64,000 nt of DNA from Zanthoxylum bungeanum (lineage: Eukaryota; Streptophyta; Magnoliopsida; Sapindales; Rutaceae). The stretch covers positions 1-64,000 of the forward strand of contig SKCR01017728.1 of assembly GCA_019454045.1 (NCBI GenBank), written 5' to 3'. Made by a program: the position numbers and the translations under genes. Below, one piece after another: positions 1 to 12,474 of the stretch (position 1 is the stretch's first letter; every line of letters begins with the position of its first letter). Below the pieces are notes generated by a model. It was given only the letters and a program-made list of their open reading frames with translations, made no database searches and was not told the DNA's origin.

Positions 1-61
1 CTGGTATCTGTGGTCGACCGATCAGGTCACCAACCTGCAAAACTCAAACACTGATGGGTTG

Positions 62-77
62 TGAGTCAAAAGACTCA
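62..77 (-). other. Short hairpin beside AGTAAGTAAC in LTR T4
   Basis: TGAGTC and GACTCA flank a four-base AAAA loop. The matching place in T3 (4160-4175) reads TGAGCT/AGCTTA, so the stem has changed on both sides while the flanking AGTAAGTAAC is kept. It probably lies near the R/U5 end of the LTR. Confidence 0.5.
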
Positions 78-945
78 GTAAGTAACTATGTTCATTCCTT
101 GAGCGCCAAACACATGCAAAGACTTAATTCTATTTCTGTATTACCTTAGACTTTCTATATGTCCATACAAATATGAATAAGTCTGAATTAATTATCTAAC
201 TTATAACCATTTAACAAAACACAATCTGTATTACTGCTCTTTTATTTGATCATAAACATGCTTTAACTTCTCTTTGCTATTTTCCTTAACGAACATCCAT
301 ATTAACTACATCAAGTTCATCCATCACGCTTCTGCTGCGCTACTTTAATATCTTAGTACTTACTTACTTACTCTTTGCTAATTTAGTTTGGTTATTTTCC
401 TTACTTATCTTTACTTTTATTTTATTGAAATATCATCAAATCGGATTTAATATAATATTCTTTCTATTGAACAACCACTAAACTAATATTAACCGTACAA
501 ACATGTATAAAAATCTTATAATCATGAACTGGTGTTTTACAACCTGTTCCTTCCATATAAGCATACAATGCACACATACATCAATCAATACTCATAGATA
601 TAATCATGCTATCATTCATTAATGTCCACTTTATGCGTCATAAATGTTAACCAGAATGTATGATTTAAATGCATGACTTTTATAACCTATACAGTACTTA
701 ATCATGCCATGATTTTATGAAATACGTCTTGAAAATATTTTATGAAAACTGCTTTCTAAACTCTTTATGAAATCTGTCTTTCTGAAATACTATTTTCTAA
801 AAACTATTTCTGAAAACTGCTCATCTGAAAACTGTTTTTGAAAACCAAGTCTTTATCTGAAATCTGTATTTCTGAAAACTGAAATCTGTATCTGAAAACT
901 GAAAAATTTTCTCTGAGTTCTGTGTCTCTGTCTGAAAAACTGGAC

Positions 946-1199
946 GTATGAGGGCGTTACGTATCGCCGTCCCCCCATACATCTATCTGGAGGCAGAAGT
1001 GCAAATCCATGACTTTGGGGCGTTACGTATCGCCGTCCCCCAAAGCATGCCACTACTGTCTCATATCTGGTGGTCTTGGGGCGTTACGTCTCGCCGTCCC
1101 CCAAGCCACAAACTGGAGCTGGAGGTGCGGATCTATGCTACCACCCAAGCTCAAACCGGGGTCTAGGGGCGTTGTGTATCGCTCATCCCCCTAGCCCGG
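946..1199 (-). repeat. Array of four constant-loop hairpins in LTR T4
   Basis: There are four hairpins at 946-980, 1013-1045, 1071-1108 and 1156-1199. On the plus strand each has a 17-18 base loop close to CGTTACGTATCGCCGTC. The stems differ but stay complementary: GTATG+GGG, CTTTGGGG/CCCCAAAG, TGG+CTTGGGG/CCCCAAG+CCA, and CCGGG+CTAGGGG/CCCCTAG+CCCGG. Spacing is 50-90 bases and the sequence between hairpins is not repeated. A similar array sits at the corresponding place in T3 and, with another loop, in T1. Confidence 0.85.
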
Positions 1200-1346
1200 C
1201 TCGAGGATCTGAGAGCGTCCCCTCAGTCCTCCACATGTGCACATGTCTAACTGTCAATTCCAAACTGTACAACTGGGATGGGTCAAATCCCAAATCCCGA
1301 ATCCAAAGTATCCGTCAATTCCGAACTATATCTCAAGTTACATACT

Positions 1347-1371
1347 GGGGTGAGTTTTTACCTCATGCCCC
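1347..1371 (-). other. GGGGTGAG...CTCATGCCCC hairpin in LTR T4
   Basis: GGGGTGAG and CTCATGCCCC flank a short T-rich loop. The reverse complement is conserved at 25263-25288 in the opposite-strand LTR T1, and a weaker form is at about 7087-7113 in T3. It always lies near the hairpin array, so it marks the same functional part of the LTR. Confidence 0.6.
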
Positions 1372-2235
1372 GAAAATATAAAACCATGACCTGTATCTCA
1401 AAACTGTAAAACATTTTCTGAAATACATTTTCTTTTAAAATGATTTGAAACTTTTCTTTAAAACCCCTTTGAATTTCAAAATCATTCTTAACTTCAATTC
1501 AATTTATAAAATCATAATGCACAAATATGCATATGTATTTCTCCACACTACCCTTGTTATGCTTTTCTCATATACTTATCTTTAAGTTATCATGTAACTA
1601 CATGCGTATGTCCATGCATATCTAAGAATTAATGACATATGTATTCTATTCTTTCATGCTTTTATGTTTAACTATCTTATGTTCTATATGTTTATACTAT
1701 CACCAATAGACTTTGCATACATCATACTTGCTCATTATAAATTTGTCACGACTTTTATAATTACATACAATCTAATATGCATTACACCCACATAATATCA
1801 TATCTTCTGAAATCACAAATGCGGCAGAATAACGGAGAAGTTCAGTAGCATTACTGCCCTGCTGATGGTTTTAATTGCTGAAATTGAAATAATCGCAAGT
1901 AATTAAATCATCAAGACCAACTTCAAGCTGAATTCAGTTTTCAAGCATGCTCAGGCAGTCAGGCTCTACTTCGACAAACATAACAACATTGCCTGAAAAC
2001 AGGAAACAAAATAAAACGTGTCCAAGAGTCCCTTAACGGCTTTACACTCGAATAACTAAATGTAAAGCTGATTCTTTCTTTTACGAAAACACTTGAAGTT
2101 TTTAAAGTTTCTTTGGTTTTAAAATCATTCCAACTTCAGTTTTGGGAATTATTTACAGTTATGCACACTACATTATGCATACATAATCATGAATACTTGT
2201 AAATTAATAATATAAAACTTCACTTTTATACATTA

Positions 2236-2780
2236 GGGGCTGATCAGGTTCCGCTTTGCTAGAGTCAGACTCAGATTTCAAGAGCTGACCGTGCCTCTTG
2301 AGCAGGGTCTGATCGGTCTTAAGTTTTCAGAGTCTGATAAGACTTTCTGGTCAGGATCTGATTTGGTTCTTGACTATCAGGGTCTGTGTAACTTTTGGAT
2401 CAGGGTCTAACTCAGCTACACCATTTCAGGGTCTGTTCGGGCTTCCTGATCAGAGTCTAGTTTGATTCTCGATTGTCAGGGTCTGAATCGTTTTGCTAGG
2501 CAGGGTCAGACTTGGTTTCTTAACCTTAGGTTTGAATCGTTTTACTATAGAGGGTCTGAATCATTTCACTAACAGGGGCAAGAGCTTATTATGGCAGAGG
2601 CCATTTAAAATTCAAGCGCTGAGTCTGATTAGAAACAGGGTCTGATCAGACTCTGACTCTGTCTCGCATGATCAAGGTCAGCTAAGAGGCCGTTTTAGAA
2701 GCTTAATTGGGGATATTTTAAGACTGGTTCAGGATCTATCGAAATACTCAACTTAAGACTCATTGTCAGGGTCTGACGTC
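2236..2780. repeat. Degenerate array of TCAGGGTCTGA-type units
   Basis: About ten loosely spaced copies (35-60 bases apart) of a core close to TCAGGGTCTGA occur inside LTR T4. The core is itself an imperfect palindrome (TCAG/CTGA). Units are much diverged and spacing is irregular. The array is not seen in T1 or T3, so it looks like an expansion private to this copy. Confidence 0.65.
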
Positions 2781-5111
2781 AAGAGCTCAGATCTGAATTG
2801 GGCTTCAAATACAGGGGATATTTACCATTTAATGCTAATCATCATTCCTACTACTCACACAGCCACATAAAGGCACATTCATTTCAACCTCCCAACCTCA
2901 TATAATCATGCTGAACCTCAATACATACAGGCTACCAAAATTATATCTGTAAACACTAATCATGCTCATCAAACAGGAATGATAGCCCAAAACACACTAT
3001 TAAGAGACGATCAATTATGTCTGCACAGACCCACATACTAAATCAAGACTGTAAAGCATAAGACACAAACAAAAACGTGCAATCATCTACAAATTCTTAA
3101 CCAACTAAACTACTCTAATCCAGTTAATTTCTTTTAATTTCAAGGTTAAAACCAGTTTTGAATTACTGTAACAAACACTTCTTCATCATTCCAAGTTCGT
3201 TTTCAGATTCTTATTTTTTTATTTTTTTATTTTTTTATTTTTTTACAAATCAAAATAAACCCATAAACATACAAGCTCAAGAAAATCACCACATAGTGTA
3301 CTTACCTCTCCCCTGCTCACGGTTTCTCTCACTCGGCTCAGCCCCTCTCTTACCCTTCACTGTTTCTTTCTCGGCTCCTTTCTCTATTTTTCTACTTCTC
3401 TCGATTCTGCCCTATTCTTTTTTTTTCCCCTTGACAGAAAATCTCACAGCCAACTTATCCTTCATTTTGCATTTGCAAGGGTCCAAAATTCAAAAGTCCC
3501 CACATTCCTTCATTAATCGCTCTTGGAGGATAGGTTTAGGGCTCCCATTTTACTTGTCTTCTTTGTACCAAAGGGGTCAACACATCAACTAGAGGGTGAG
3601 GAATTAAATGGATGAGTAATATGGCGAATGAATTTCGAGCCAGATATTTGGCGAGAGTGGGTCCGAGAGAGATTTGATTTCTTTGCTTTCTTCCCTTTTG
3701 AGAAGTAGCGAGAAGGGAAGTAAAAAAAAGGGAAAATTTTCGTGGCTGTGTCCCCATTCCTCTGGAGAGAAAAAAGCTTAAATGAGTTTTTATTATTTTT
3801 AACATTTTTTTTCTAGAAAAATCTAGGTGAATAAAGTTCAAATATTATTATTATTATTTTTAATTAATTAATTAATTATTTTTTTTTTAAATTTCCTTTT
3901 TACTTATGAATTTCTTAGAAATATGTAGAAGTTTCAATTAATTGGGCTTGGGCTTCATTTCTTTTATTCTTTGATTAATTACGGACCTAAGTTTAATTTC
4001 TTCTTTCTCTCTAATCTTAGGTGTTGGGCTTAAACAAAACAATGGAAATTGAGCTTTACTAAAATAACTATTCACTAATTCTAATTATTGTGAAAATTAT
4101 ATTTACTAACCCGGGTCGTTACAAATATGAACATGCAACACTAGCAAACTGTTGGGGTGTGAGCTATAAAGCTTAGTAAGTAACTCATATCTTATGAAAA
4201 TATAACAAGTGACAATAAGAACTTAATAGAAATCAAATATATGTGATTATACTCAAACTTATAAATCTCCTCTTAATCTGATGACAACATACACATATCA
4301 TACCTTGATAATACACTCAGTGCACTGAATGCAACATCAATTTTTCTCATAATTGGAACTAACTTATTATCTATCAAACCACCTAAACCCGCGGTTAAGG
4401 CCATCCCAAACCTGTGGTGGTTTAGTCAGCTTAAACTACGACTAGTTACTTTATAAAGGTTACGTGAGCTAAAAATGCAAACATTAGCTAACTGTAAGTT
4501 GTAGACCATGTACTGAAACACTGAGCTGAAACCTCAGACCTCTATATAATATAAGATAGCTAGTATTATAACAAACAAGTCAACATATCAGTAATTTATC
4601 AGAATTACTAAATTATTACAAGTTCATATTTTATTAACTTGTTATTACCTTTTATACTTAACCCATGTCAAACTTTTATATTATCTATCTATAAATGCAC
4701 TATTCTAGTAGCTAACATCCAAAGCATACGAAACAAAGCATGAATACCATGGAGTATATCGTTTAATATCAAATACACTTCAATCACATGAAATATGAAG
4801 TCATACACATATACTTTTATCATAATTATCCATCTTTGAAATATCATCAAATCGGCAATCCAAACAAAATGTCTAAGAAAACTGTCTTTTTAGAAATTTC
4901 TTTTCTTATCTGAAAACACATCTCTTTCTGCAAAACTTTTCAGAAAACTCTTTTCTGTCTGTAAAACTCTGAGATTTTCTATAAACACTCATAATCAATG
5001 CAATAACTTTCCAAGTTCAGAATACTTAAATCCAAGTTTTCCTTTCAAAATATTTGTAAAACAGTTGTGAAAACATCATCTGAAATACCATTTCATCCTG
5101 TACATAATCCC

Positions 5112-5445
5112 GTGGTCTTTGGGACGTTACGTCTTGCTGTCCCCCAAGCCACTAAACCAGTAAACAGTGGTGCTATCAATGCCACCAACTTGTCTCTGAA
5201 ATCCGGGTCTAGGGGCCTCGCTATCCCACTAGCCCAAAACCCATGATCTAGGGACATCTGTCATCCCTAGTCCTATATCCCGTGGTCTTGGGAGTTACGT
5301 CTCGCCGTCCCCTAAGCCACTAAACCAGTAAACAATGGTGCTTTCAGTGCCACCAACATGTCACTGAAATCCAGGTCTAGGGGCCTCGCTATCCAACTAG
5401 CCCAATACCCAGGATCTAGGGGCATCTATCATCCCTAGTCATGTA
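5112..5445 (-). repeat. Two tandem hairpin units in LTR T3
   Basis: Two units of about 170 bases (5112-5277 and 5281-5445) each contain a GTGGTCTTGGG...CCAAGCCAC-type hairpin around a GTTACGTCTCGCCGTC-like loop, then GGTG/CACC and CTAGGG/CCCTAG hairpins. They correspond to the T4 array at 946-1199 but are arranged as a whole-unit duplication. Confidence 0.7.
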
Positions 5446-5467
5446 TCCTGTGTGCACACATACCGGA

Positions 5468-7013
5468 TGTTGGACAATTATGACCCATATCGTCACTATT
5501 TGTAAAAGACATTGTGATTTTTGTACAAATTAACTATGTGACAAAGGAATTGCTATTTTATCATTTTGTAATTAAATTACTTGAATATATAACTGATAAA
5601 AGTCCTTATGATTAGTTCCGGATTATAAGATATGAGACAATATCAATCCACTAAGGTTTAATCATTAAATGGAGATGATGATCATGCAGGGATACAAAAC
5701 CAGTTCTCTATTATGTTGCAACTATCGGGATAATATGACAAGGTCATGATTATCCGATTATAGAGACTAGTTGTTTGTGATCTGATATATGATTCGTACG
5801 GGGCAGACACTATTCTAGCCCCAGGCCTTGCATGTGACATCAGAAACTGGATCGCAATACGCAATACTATGTATACTATGCATGTTATAGATTATATATT
5901 CCATAAAGAATATTTCTGGAGAATTGGGTAGGCACGGTGCTTTACTAGAAGCCAACCATGTTTTCTAAATCGGTAACAACGTGGTACCGGGTACGCACGT
6001 GTTCGGATGGTCCGACAACTGGATTTACTGCCAACATATCCAGGGATCTCATGGGTCGCTTCCTGAAGATTCACCGATGATGTATGACCCGAACATAATT
6101 AATCTGTGATTAATTAAGAGAGATAGAAAAAATTAATTTGGGATAATTACGGCGAGAATTTATGTGGGATAAAATTCAAAAGAAGAGAGAGAACGATTAA
6201 TTTGGAATTAATCGATAAAATAATATATTCGGTATATTAAATGAAATTAGATTTCATAGCGGAATTAAATTTGGATTTTAATTTGGGCAAACGAATTAAT
6301 TTAGAATTAATTCGCGAGCGACTTTCGTAATAATTTTACGAGGCATTATTATTTAATTAAATTTGATTTAATTAAGTCGCAACGGAAAACTCGTTAATTA
6401 GGAATTAACGAACCCGATCCCGGAATGTGTTTACGGGCCCACTCGGATTTTGAATCAAAGTGGGGCCCACATCAAGTCACATCACATGTCACTCTCATCA
6501 CTTTATGTTGATGGAAGTTAGTAGTGGTTGATGGCTTGATTTACACACTTCATTATTTTAATTATGAAAGGTTGAGTGACATTTACCAAATCTTGGATTT
6601 TGTATATGAATTTTTTATTTTGGAAAATCAATTACAACTTAACAAAATTTTCATCACTATCTTCTTCTCTTTCACGTGGAAAAGCCTCTCTCCCTCTCTA
6701 ATTTTTTCACTTTGCCGTGAGCTACAAAGAACCAAAGGAAGAATATTGTGGCAAATTTCTTCAATTGCTAGCACATAAAAGAGTCAACAAAGGTGATAGG
6801 GAAACATCATTTGAGTTTGGAATTCATTCACCAACATTAGAGATCAAAATACAATCAAAGAGATGAGCTTGGAGAACTTCTAAATGAGACAAAAATTTAT
6901 TCTCAACATATCCAAGAAACTGATCATTGTAAGTATTTTTCCGCATTCTTACTTCGAGTATTCATATCTTTTATGATTATTTGATCTTGGAATTGCTCTT
7001 AGAGAACCCAACA
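5468..7013 (+). mobile_element. Copia family A solo LTR with CCGGA target duplication
   Basis: The sequence runs from TGTTGGACAATTATG to GAACCCAACA, and CCGGA lies directly on both sides (5463-5467 and 7014-7018). The same LTR occurs at 58102-60082, 52162-53221 and 61077-62057. A five-base target duplication with no internal region is the mark of a solo LTR left by recombination between two LTRs. It splits the older Ty3-type LTR T3. At 1546 bp it is shorter than the 1981 bp copy at 58102. Confidence 0.92.
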
Positions 7014-9765
7014 CCGGATTGGTTACCGTTATTCCGTATTAGTTACCGTTATCTATCAATTCCATATCTGAGTCAAGTTAGATCTGAGGTGAGTTTTTGT
7101 CTCATGCCTCCAAAATCATAAAATCATACCTTTGAAATCATTTTATCATCAAAGCATTTATCTGAAACCAAACATTATCAAAAATCTTAAATCATATGTC
7201 TCAACTCGAGTGAAATCAACATTTCAATTAAAAATCAATTTATTCAAATGATCTACAAAATCATATCTGAAATCATAATTAAAACTCTGAAATAAGCACT
7301 CCACTGACACATATAAAATAATCAAGGTATCTAGGAACACACGATCAAGATAGCACATACATATGTGTTGGCTCACACATACAATACTCGTACGTAACTC
7401 ATTACCTATTTAGAATAGATATAAAATGAATGTCGTCCGAAAAAATTTCCTAACCCGCTCGGCTACTATACCACAAAATCATTTACCAATTAAACATATC
7501 CACATGCATAAATGTCACGTGTCACAAACTCATTACACGGTTTCTCATACCCAAACTATACATGACAAACATTGCTTAATCATTCAGAATCATCACACAC
7601 ACATACGTTTATATACATTTATCAATCATATGAATATATTTATTACTTCGAATTATGATACCATAACCTTTACAATCCTCACATTCTTTATTTATCAATC
7701 AACAATCACCATTCATATACGTATCCAATCAATCACGAAATTCCATCACTCGGAAAAGACTTTAGCCTATACCAACTCAACCTCTATACCGCTAAATCGT
7801 ATACATTAATCAATAACAAACTTGTCCCAATGACGCACATCTACACGTACTATTATAAATTTTAAAGTCATAATTTATTTCCTTTACAAATCCTTTATAC
7901 CCAAATCATACATATCCATTCATGTCATACATATACAAATACGCGTTCATATGCTAATATACATGCTTATACATACTCATACATTTACATACACGAATCC
8001 ATATTAGTACCTATTCATACACTTCCATACATCCATATATACACATGAACATTAAGTTCATTTCATGTCTGACTTCATGTCATATCAATAACAAAGATCC
8101 ATATATGTGGTAGTCGATTACCCTAACCATACGTAATCTAGAACTTCGTTTTCAAGAATATACCTTAACTATCATCTTTTATCCTAACATGTCATTCATA
8201 TATATATAAAATCAAACATGAAATCACTAATTTATGTTCTCATCGCATGGGTTACTTACCTGGCTTCGCGAGCACTTCAAGTCCTAGTCACATCTGTCAA
8301 AATAAATGGCAAAAATGCTGCTAGAATTGCGATTTACGGTATTCTCGACTTAACAACGATAAAATCCCGGATCTTTCCCAAACAACCAAAACAAGTCTGA
8401 TATCAATGATTTTAGTTCCAGTAATCTTATAACATCATTATAAACTAACCCAAGTGATCAGTTATCTTAAATTCTCGGTTCACGTATTTTTTAAAATTCT
8501 TCCAAAAAGGTTTCTGCAAACGCTACGGAAGGATCCCGAACCCTCCGAACCTACCCAGATTTATCAAAACATATTCGTAATATCATAAATAACTCATAAC
8601 TATAGTTAAAATCAAAATACATCTTTATACGTAAAAAATCCACTTTTACCGATAACTTGCATATTCTATCGGATCAATCAAACTCGTTTCGTTTTCACTC
8701 GGATTATACAAAATGCTCATATTCAATATACTAATACTTAAATAATTCAATTTATATCATTATGCTACTCTACGAAGCTACTGGAAACATCTGAACATTT
8801 AACGAAAAACTTGAAATTAACAAATTTTTACGGGGAGGTCTTACCAAGATTTCGAGGCCATATAGGGACTCAATACGATCCCACGAACGTGATGGAATCA
8901 ATGGAATTTCGATCGGAGGTATAGTTCATTCGACCTTACTGTTTATCGCTGTTTCTTCTCTTCATTTTACGTACAACCGAGCACGGATCGGAAAAATCAT
9001 CACTGCCATCTTGTAGTGCTCTCCGAAAGCTTCAATTTGGCGGGTGGCTCGGATCGTGAAAAGAAGCAAGGAGCCAGGATCAAAATACCTATTTTTGGGC
9101 ATTCTTCACGCCATATTGTCGGATTTCGACGTCCCTTGGCCGGCCGCCGACAACTGGAGGATGGGGGAGCTCTGGCGCATCTTTATGAGATGGTGCGCTG
9201 GCCGGCGGTTGTCCGGGTTTGGCCGGCGCAACCAGAAACCGGGGGGGGCAAATTTTGGGGATGGAGGGTCGAGTTTGGAGGATTAAGAAGTTTTGCCATT
9301 TTTGACAATTTCAAAAAATTATGGGTATTTATAGAAAACTTCCTGAAATTTACAATCTGACCCCCGAAAATTACAGTCAGGCCCCTGTCATGGGATTTTC
9401 ACGGAAATTTGTATTTTCAAAGCCCTTCTGATATAAATTTTGAAAAGTGTTCAACACGAAAGTTGTTCGTCTCGGAAAAACGAGTCTGATGGTTTAATAA
9501 TAAGCTCAATAGGAGTTCCTTTTCTATCTTTATAGCCGAAATAAGAAACTTTACGCGTAAAAGATATAATCAAAAATCGTGTAATCGGTTCTCAAAACCA
9601 AGCGTTTTCTAACACGAAAAAACTTCACATAAAAATATTCCAATCTATTTTCCAACACATAGAGCCTTATTTTTCAATATCAATCAGTTCCAAATTCCAA
9701 ATTTCAATTCGGAAAGCTTTTAGAACCATTCTGAAAAATACTCGAGATATTATTATTTAATTACA

Positions 9766-10580
9766 ATAAAATGACAAATTAATCAAAAATAAATAATTTG
9801 TGCTCCAAAATTGAAATAATGAAATCAAAGTACAATCAAGAAATCATCACTTGTGGCAATAATTAAACCTCATATTCCCATACGGAAATTTAAAATATTA
9901 AACTTTAAAAAAATTAAAGAAATTAAAAAAAATAATAATAAAGGAACTCATGTCGCTTTTGAATCAAATACATACTCTTTTTTTTTCCCACTGTTATCTC
10001 TTTCTGCTATTTCGTAATCATTAATTTCTTCGAGCATCATCGTTTCGTCGCTAATGAATAGGGTAGAGTTTGCATACGTACATAAAACTCTAATTTGCAA
10101 TAAATTGAAGTATTTATTAGCATAGAGTTTGTATACATGCATGATTAGTTGGCTAAGTACGGGCTCTTAGTGGCATATAAAAATTAATGCTTATTGGAAT
10201 TATATTATATGAATATTTATATTTTTTAATAGTGAAATATAATAAAAATATTGAACTTTTAGTGGATTTTAATATTTCTCTTAAATATAATAGTAATATT
10301 CTTAGTTGGGAAAATGGTAAACATATTTTATTAAAAATTATATATATAGATTAGTAATAAAAATGGTAAATATATTTGAATCTATATTTACAGGATTATG
10401 TTTGTGATTTTTGCATTAAATCATATGGTCCCCTTCATTTCCGTGGCTGCAAATTAGAGGAATCATTGTTGATGAAATTATGAAGATAAACTATATAGAT
10501 TTATATATGTATTTGATTAAGAATATGATAGATCAATTTATTAATTTTTTATTAGGAATATGATAACTTAATTTTCACTC
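9766..10580. other. AT-rich stretch, no recognised feature
   Basis: The composition is low-GC with poly-A and poly-T runs. A 64-codon minus-strand ORF (9948-10142) has no recognisable domain and is not supported as a gene. Confidence 0.4.
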
Positions 10581-10760
10581 CCCAAGGAGCGCATCGCAGC
10601 AGTTGAAGCTTGGGATCTTATCTTCAAGGTCTCAGGTTCAAGCCATGGGTAGCCCTATTGTAAGAGCTTAAGATAACACCAGTTTACCCACACATCCAAA
10701 CCGGGGACCAATCCAATGACCATGGTATAGATGACATGAGATTTCCCTGATATTCCAAAA
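10581..10760 (+). mobile_element. Probable tRNA-derived SINE
   Basis: A box-B-like GGTTCAAGCC (10635-10644) lies about 35 bases after a box-A-like GCAGCAGTTGAAGC (10596-10609), the spacing of an internal Pol III promoter. The sequence around them resembles the heads of plant SINEs and ends in a CCAAAAAAC tail near 10760. No clear target duplication was found, so the limits are approximate and the identification tentative. Confidence 0.5.
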
Positions 10761-10862
10761 AACAATATTTAATTAAAAATATTTTATTTTATTTTTCTTA
10801 TTTCAAAATTGAGTCGCCCACGTGTTGCATTGAGAGGGCTTAAAAAGTTTTAATTTATATAT

Positions 10863-10906
<44 letters not shown>

Positions 10907-12470
10907 TTAAAACATTTTTAAATCTCTTCACCGCGTCACGTGGCTACTTCATATTAAAGTTATAAAATTAAATTAATAAATCTATGAAATAAAAAATATA
11001 TATATTATAATTTTATAAAAATTCTATTATGATAAAAAAAATATTATAGTATCATATTAAAATAAAAAAACACTATTAATTATTTACAATTAATCTAATC
11101 TCTACAATTAATTTTTTTTATTAAATTTTAAAATTAAAATATCTCTTTAATTATATTTTATTATTAAATTATAAAATTAAAATAATAAATTATTAACATA
11201 AGAAACATTTTATAATATAAAAATATAATATACTATTAAAGTAATAAAACTATTAATTTAATTAATTAATTAATATTTTTTAATTTATTATTATCAAATT
11301 ATAAAATTAAATAAAGAAACCTATTATATTAAGGAAACATATTATAATATCTCATTATAATAAAAAACATATGTGGCACTTAATCTCTACAATTAACCTC
11401 TATAATTAATTTTTTAATATTAAATTATAAAATTAAAATATATTTACAATTAATTTTTTATTAAATAAATAATCTATTACAATAGAATATATATTATAAT
11501 TTTATAATATTTTTATTATAATAAGAAAATATATAATATTATCCTATTACAATTTAAAAATACTATTAAATTATAAAATTAAATTAATTAATTAATTTAT
11601 TAAATAAGAACCCTATTATAACAATAAAATATATAATACTGTCTGATTAATTTTTGAAAAATATCACAGATAATCCGACAATATATATATATATATATAT
11701 AGACACACTATAATAAAAAGATATATTATAATCTTCTATTAAATTAAAAACTATACGTGGCACATAATCTCTAAAATTAATATTTTTATTATTAAAATAT
11801 AAAATAAAAATAAAAATTTAATAAAATAAAAAATATATTACAATATAAAAATATATTCTCCTATTAAAATAAGAAACTTAAATAGTAGTCGCACAGAAAA
11901 CCTAGCCAATTTTAAGGATTTCGGGTCTATTGCTATTTGTTATTTTATTTTGAATAAATTCTATAAGTTTTTTTATTTCATAAGTTTTTTTTATTATTAT
12001 TTACAGTGTTTTAGGATGTAGATTCTGACTATTAGCTTCTACACAATGAATTATAAATATTATTTGAGAATTGAGAGACAAATGAAAGAGAATTTAGAGA
12101 CAAATGAAAGAGACATAAATATTACATGTAAGTAAATCAATTATCTCATTTAGACTGTAAAACCGAGAAAATCCAAGACATTTACAAGATCAATACCTAA
12201 AATATATGCTCAACCCGCACAAAGTGCGAGCCCTCTGTTATAATATTTACATATTTTAAAACTCATCTAAAGTCCTAATATTTAGGGCCCCTATCGAAAA
12301 TGAAAAAATAGGAGTCACAACATAACTAAGTAATAAGAACAACTCCAAAAGACTCTCCAAATATTATTTAATTAATAAATTGAAGAGCCACATCATCAAA
12401 ATTAATTTCAAAAGAAACACCAATTGTGATTCTTCAAATTGGATTTTACTTTTCACTATTCAATATTGAA
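10761..12470. repeat. Very AT-rich degenerate repeats and (TA)n tracts
   Basis: (TA)n runs occur at about 10853-10902 and 11682-11702. In between, variants of a phrase like ATTAAATTATAAAATTAAA recur many times, several preceded by a GTGGCACNTAATCTCTA-like stretch (11367, 11757). No coding sequence is seen. A small CCCGCAC/GTGCGAG stem is at about 12213-12229. Confidence 0.6.
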
Positions 12471-12474
12471 GAGT

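Larger units (their letters stand above)
1..4123 (-). mobile_element. Ty3/gypsy long LTR, chromovirus (Tekay/Del)-like, copy T4, cut by window start
   Basis: Read on the minus strand, the LTR begins TGTAACGACCCGGG at 4123, the usual start of long plant chromovirus LTRs, and runs leftwards out of the window. It shares its layout with the copies at 4124-9765 and 22718-26042: a pyrimidine-rich stretch, a hairpin near a GGGG/CCCC block at 1347-1371, a hairpin array (946-1199), CTGAAAACTG-type repeats (about 730-945) and a small hairpin by AGTAAGTAAC (62-77). No gag or pol is visible, so it may be a solo LTR or one end of an element outside the window. Small ORFs in it (for example 3158-3592) are compositionally biased and not credible genes. 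The clade name is an inference from the LTR start and layout. Confidence 0.72.
4124..9765 (-). mobile_element. Ty3/gypsy long LTR, copy T3, split by a copia solo LTR
   Basis: The sequence left (4124-5467) and right (7019-9765) of the solo LTR forms one minus-strand LTR related to T1. The parts at 7087, 8250 and 9430 match, in reverse, T1 at 25265, 24130-24200 and 22985-23040. The left part has the AGTAAGTAAC hairpin and two hairpin-array units. The 5' edge near 9765 has lost a recognisable TGTAACATCC start, so that limit is approximate. A GC-rich block at about 8995-9290 matches the conserved block of T1 and T2. ORFs over it (9016-9360, 9044-9286) reflect that block rather than a gene. It abuts T4 at 4123/4124; I could not establish whether T4 inserted into it. 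Confidence 0.65.

Noticed and set aside
3158..3592. 144-codon plus-strand ORF rich in Phe, Ser and Leu
   Set aside because: It is the pyrimidine-rich tract of a minus-strand LTR read in antisense. A similar tract gives the ORF at 14492-14758.
7426..7809. 127-codon plus-strand ORF rich in His, Ile and Thr
   Set aside because: It lies antisense in LTR T3 and reflects ACATAC/CATACA-rich composition; no domain.
9016..9360. GC-rich overlapping ORFs in T3, T1 (23243-23670) and T2 (63556-63983) as genes
   Set aside because: They fall in the conserved GC-rich LTR block, are open on both strands and lack known domains. I treat the block as LTR sequence and report it as a finding only.
9948..10142. 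64-codon minus-strand ORF in AT-rich DNA
   Set aside because: No recognisable domain, no related copy elsewhere in the window, and a length expected by chance.
12205..12235. CCCGCAC/GTGCGAG stem as a possible Helitron 3' hairpin
   Set aside because: No CTRR end and no matching 5' TC end could be placed, so the evidence is too weak.
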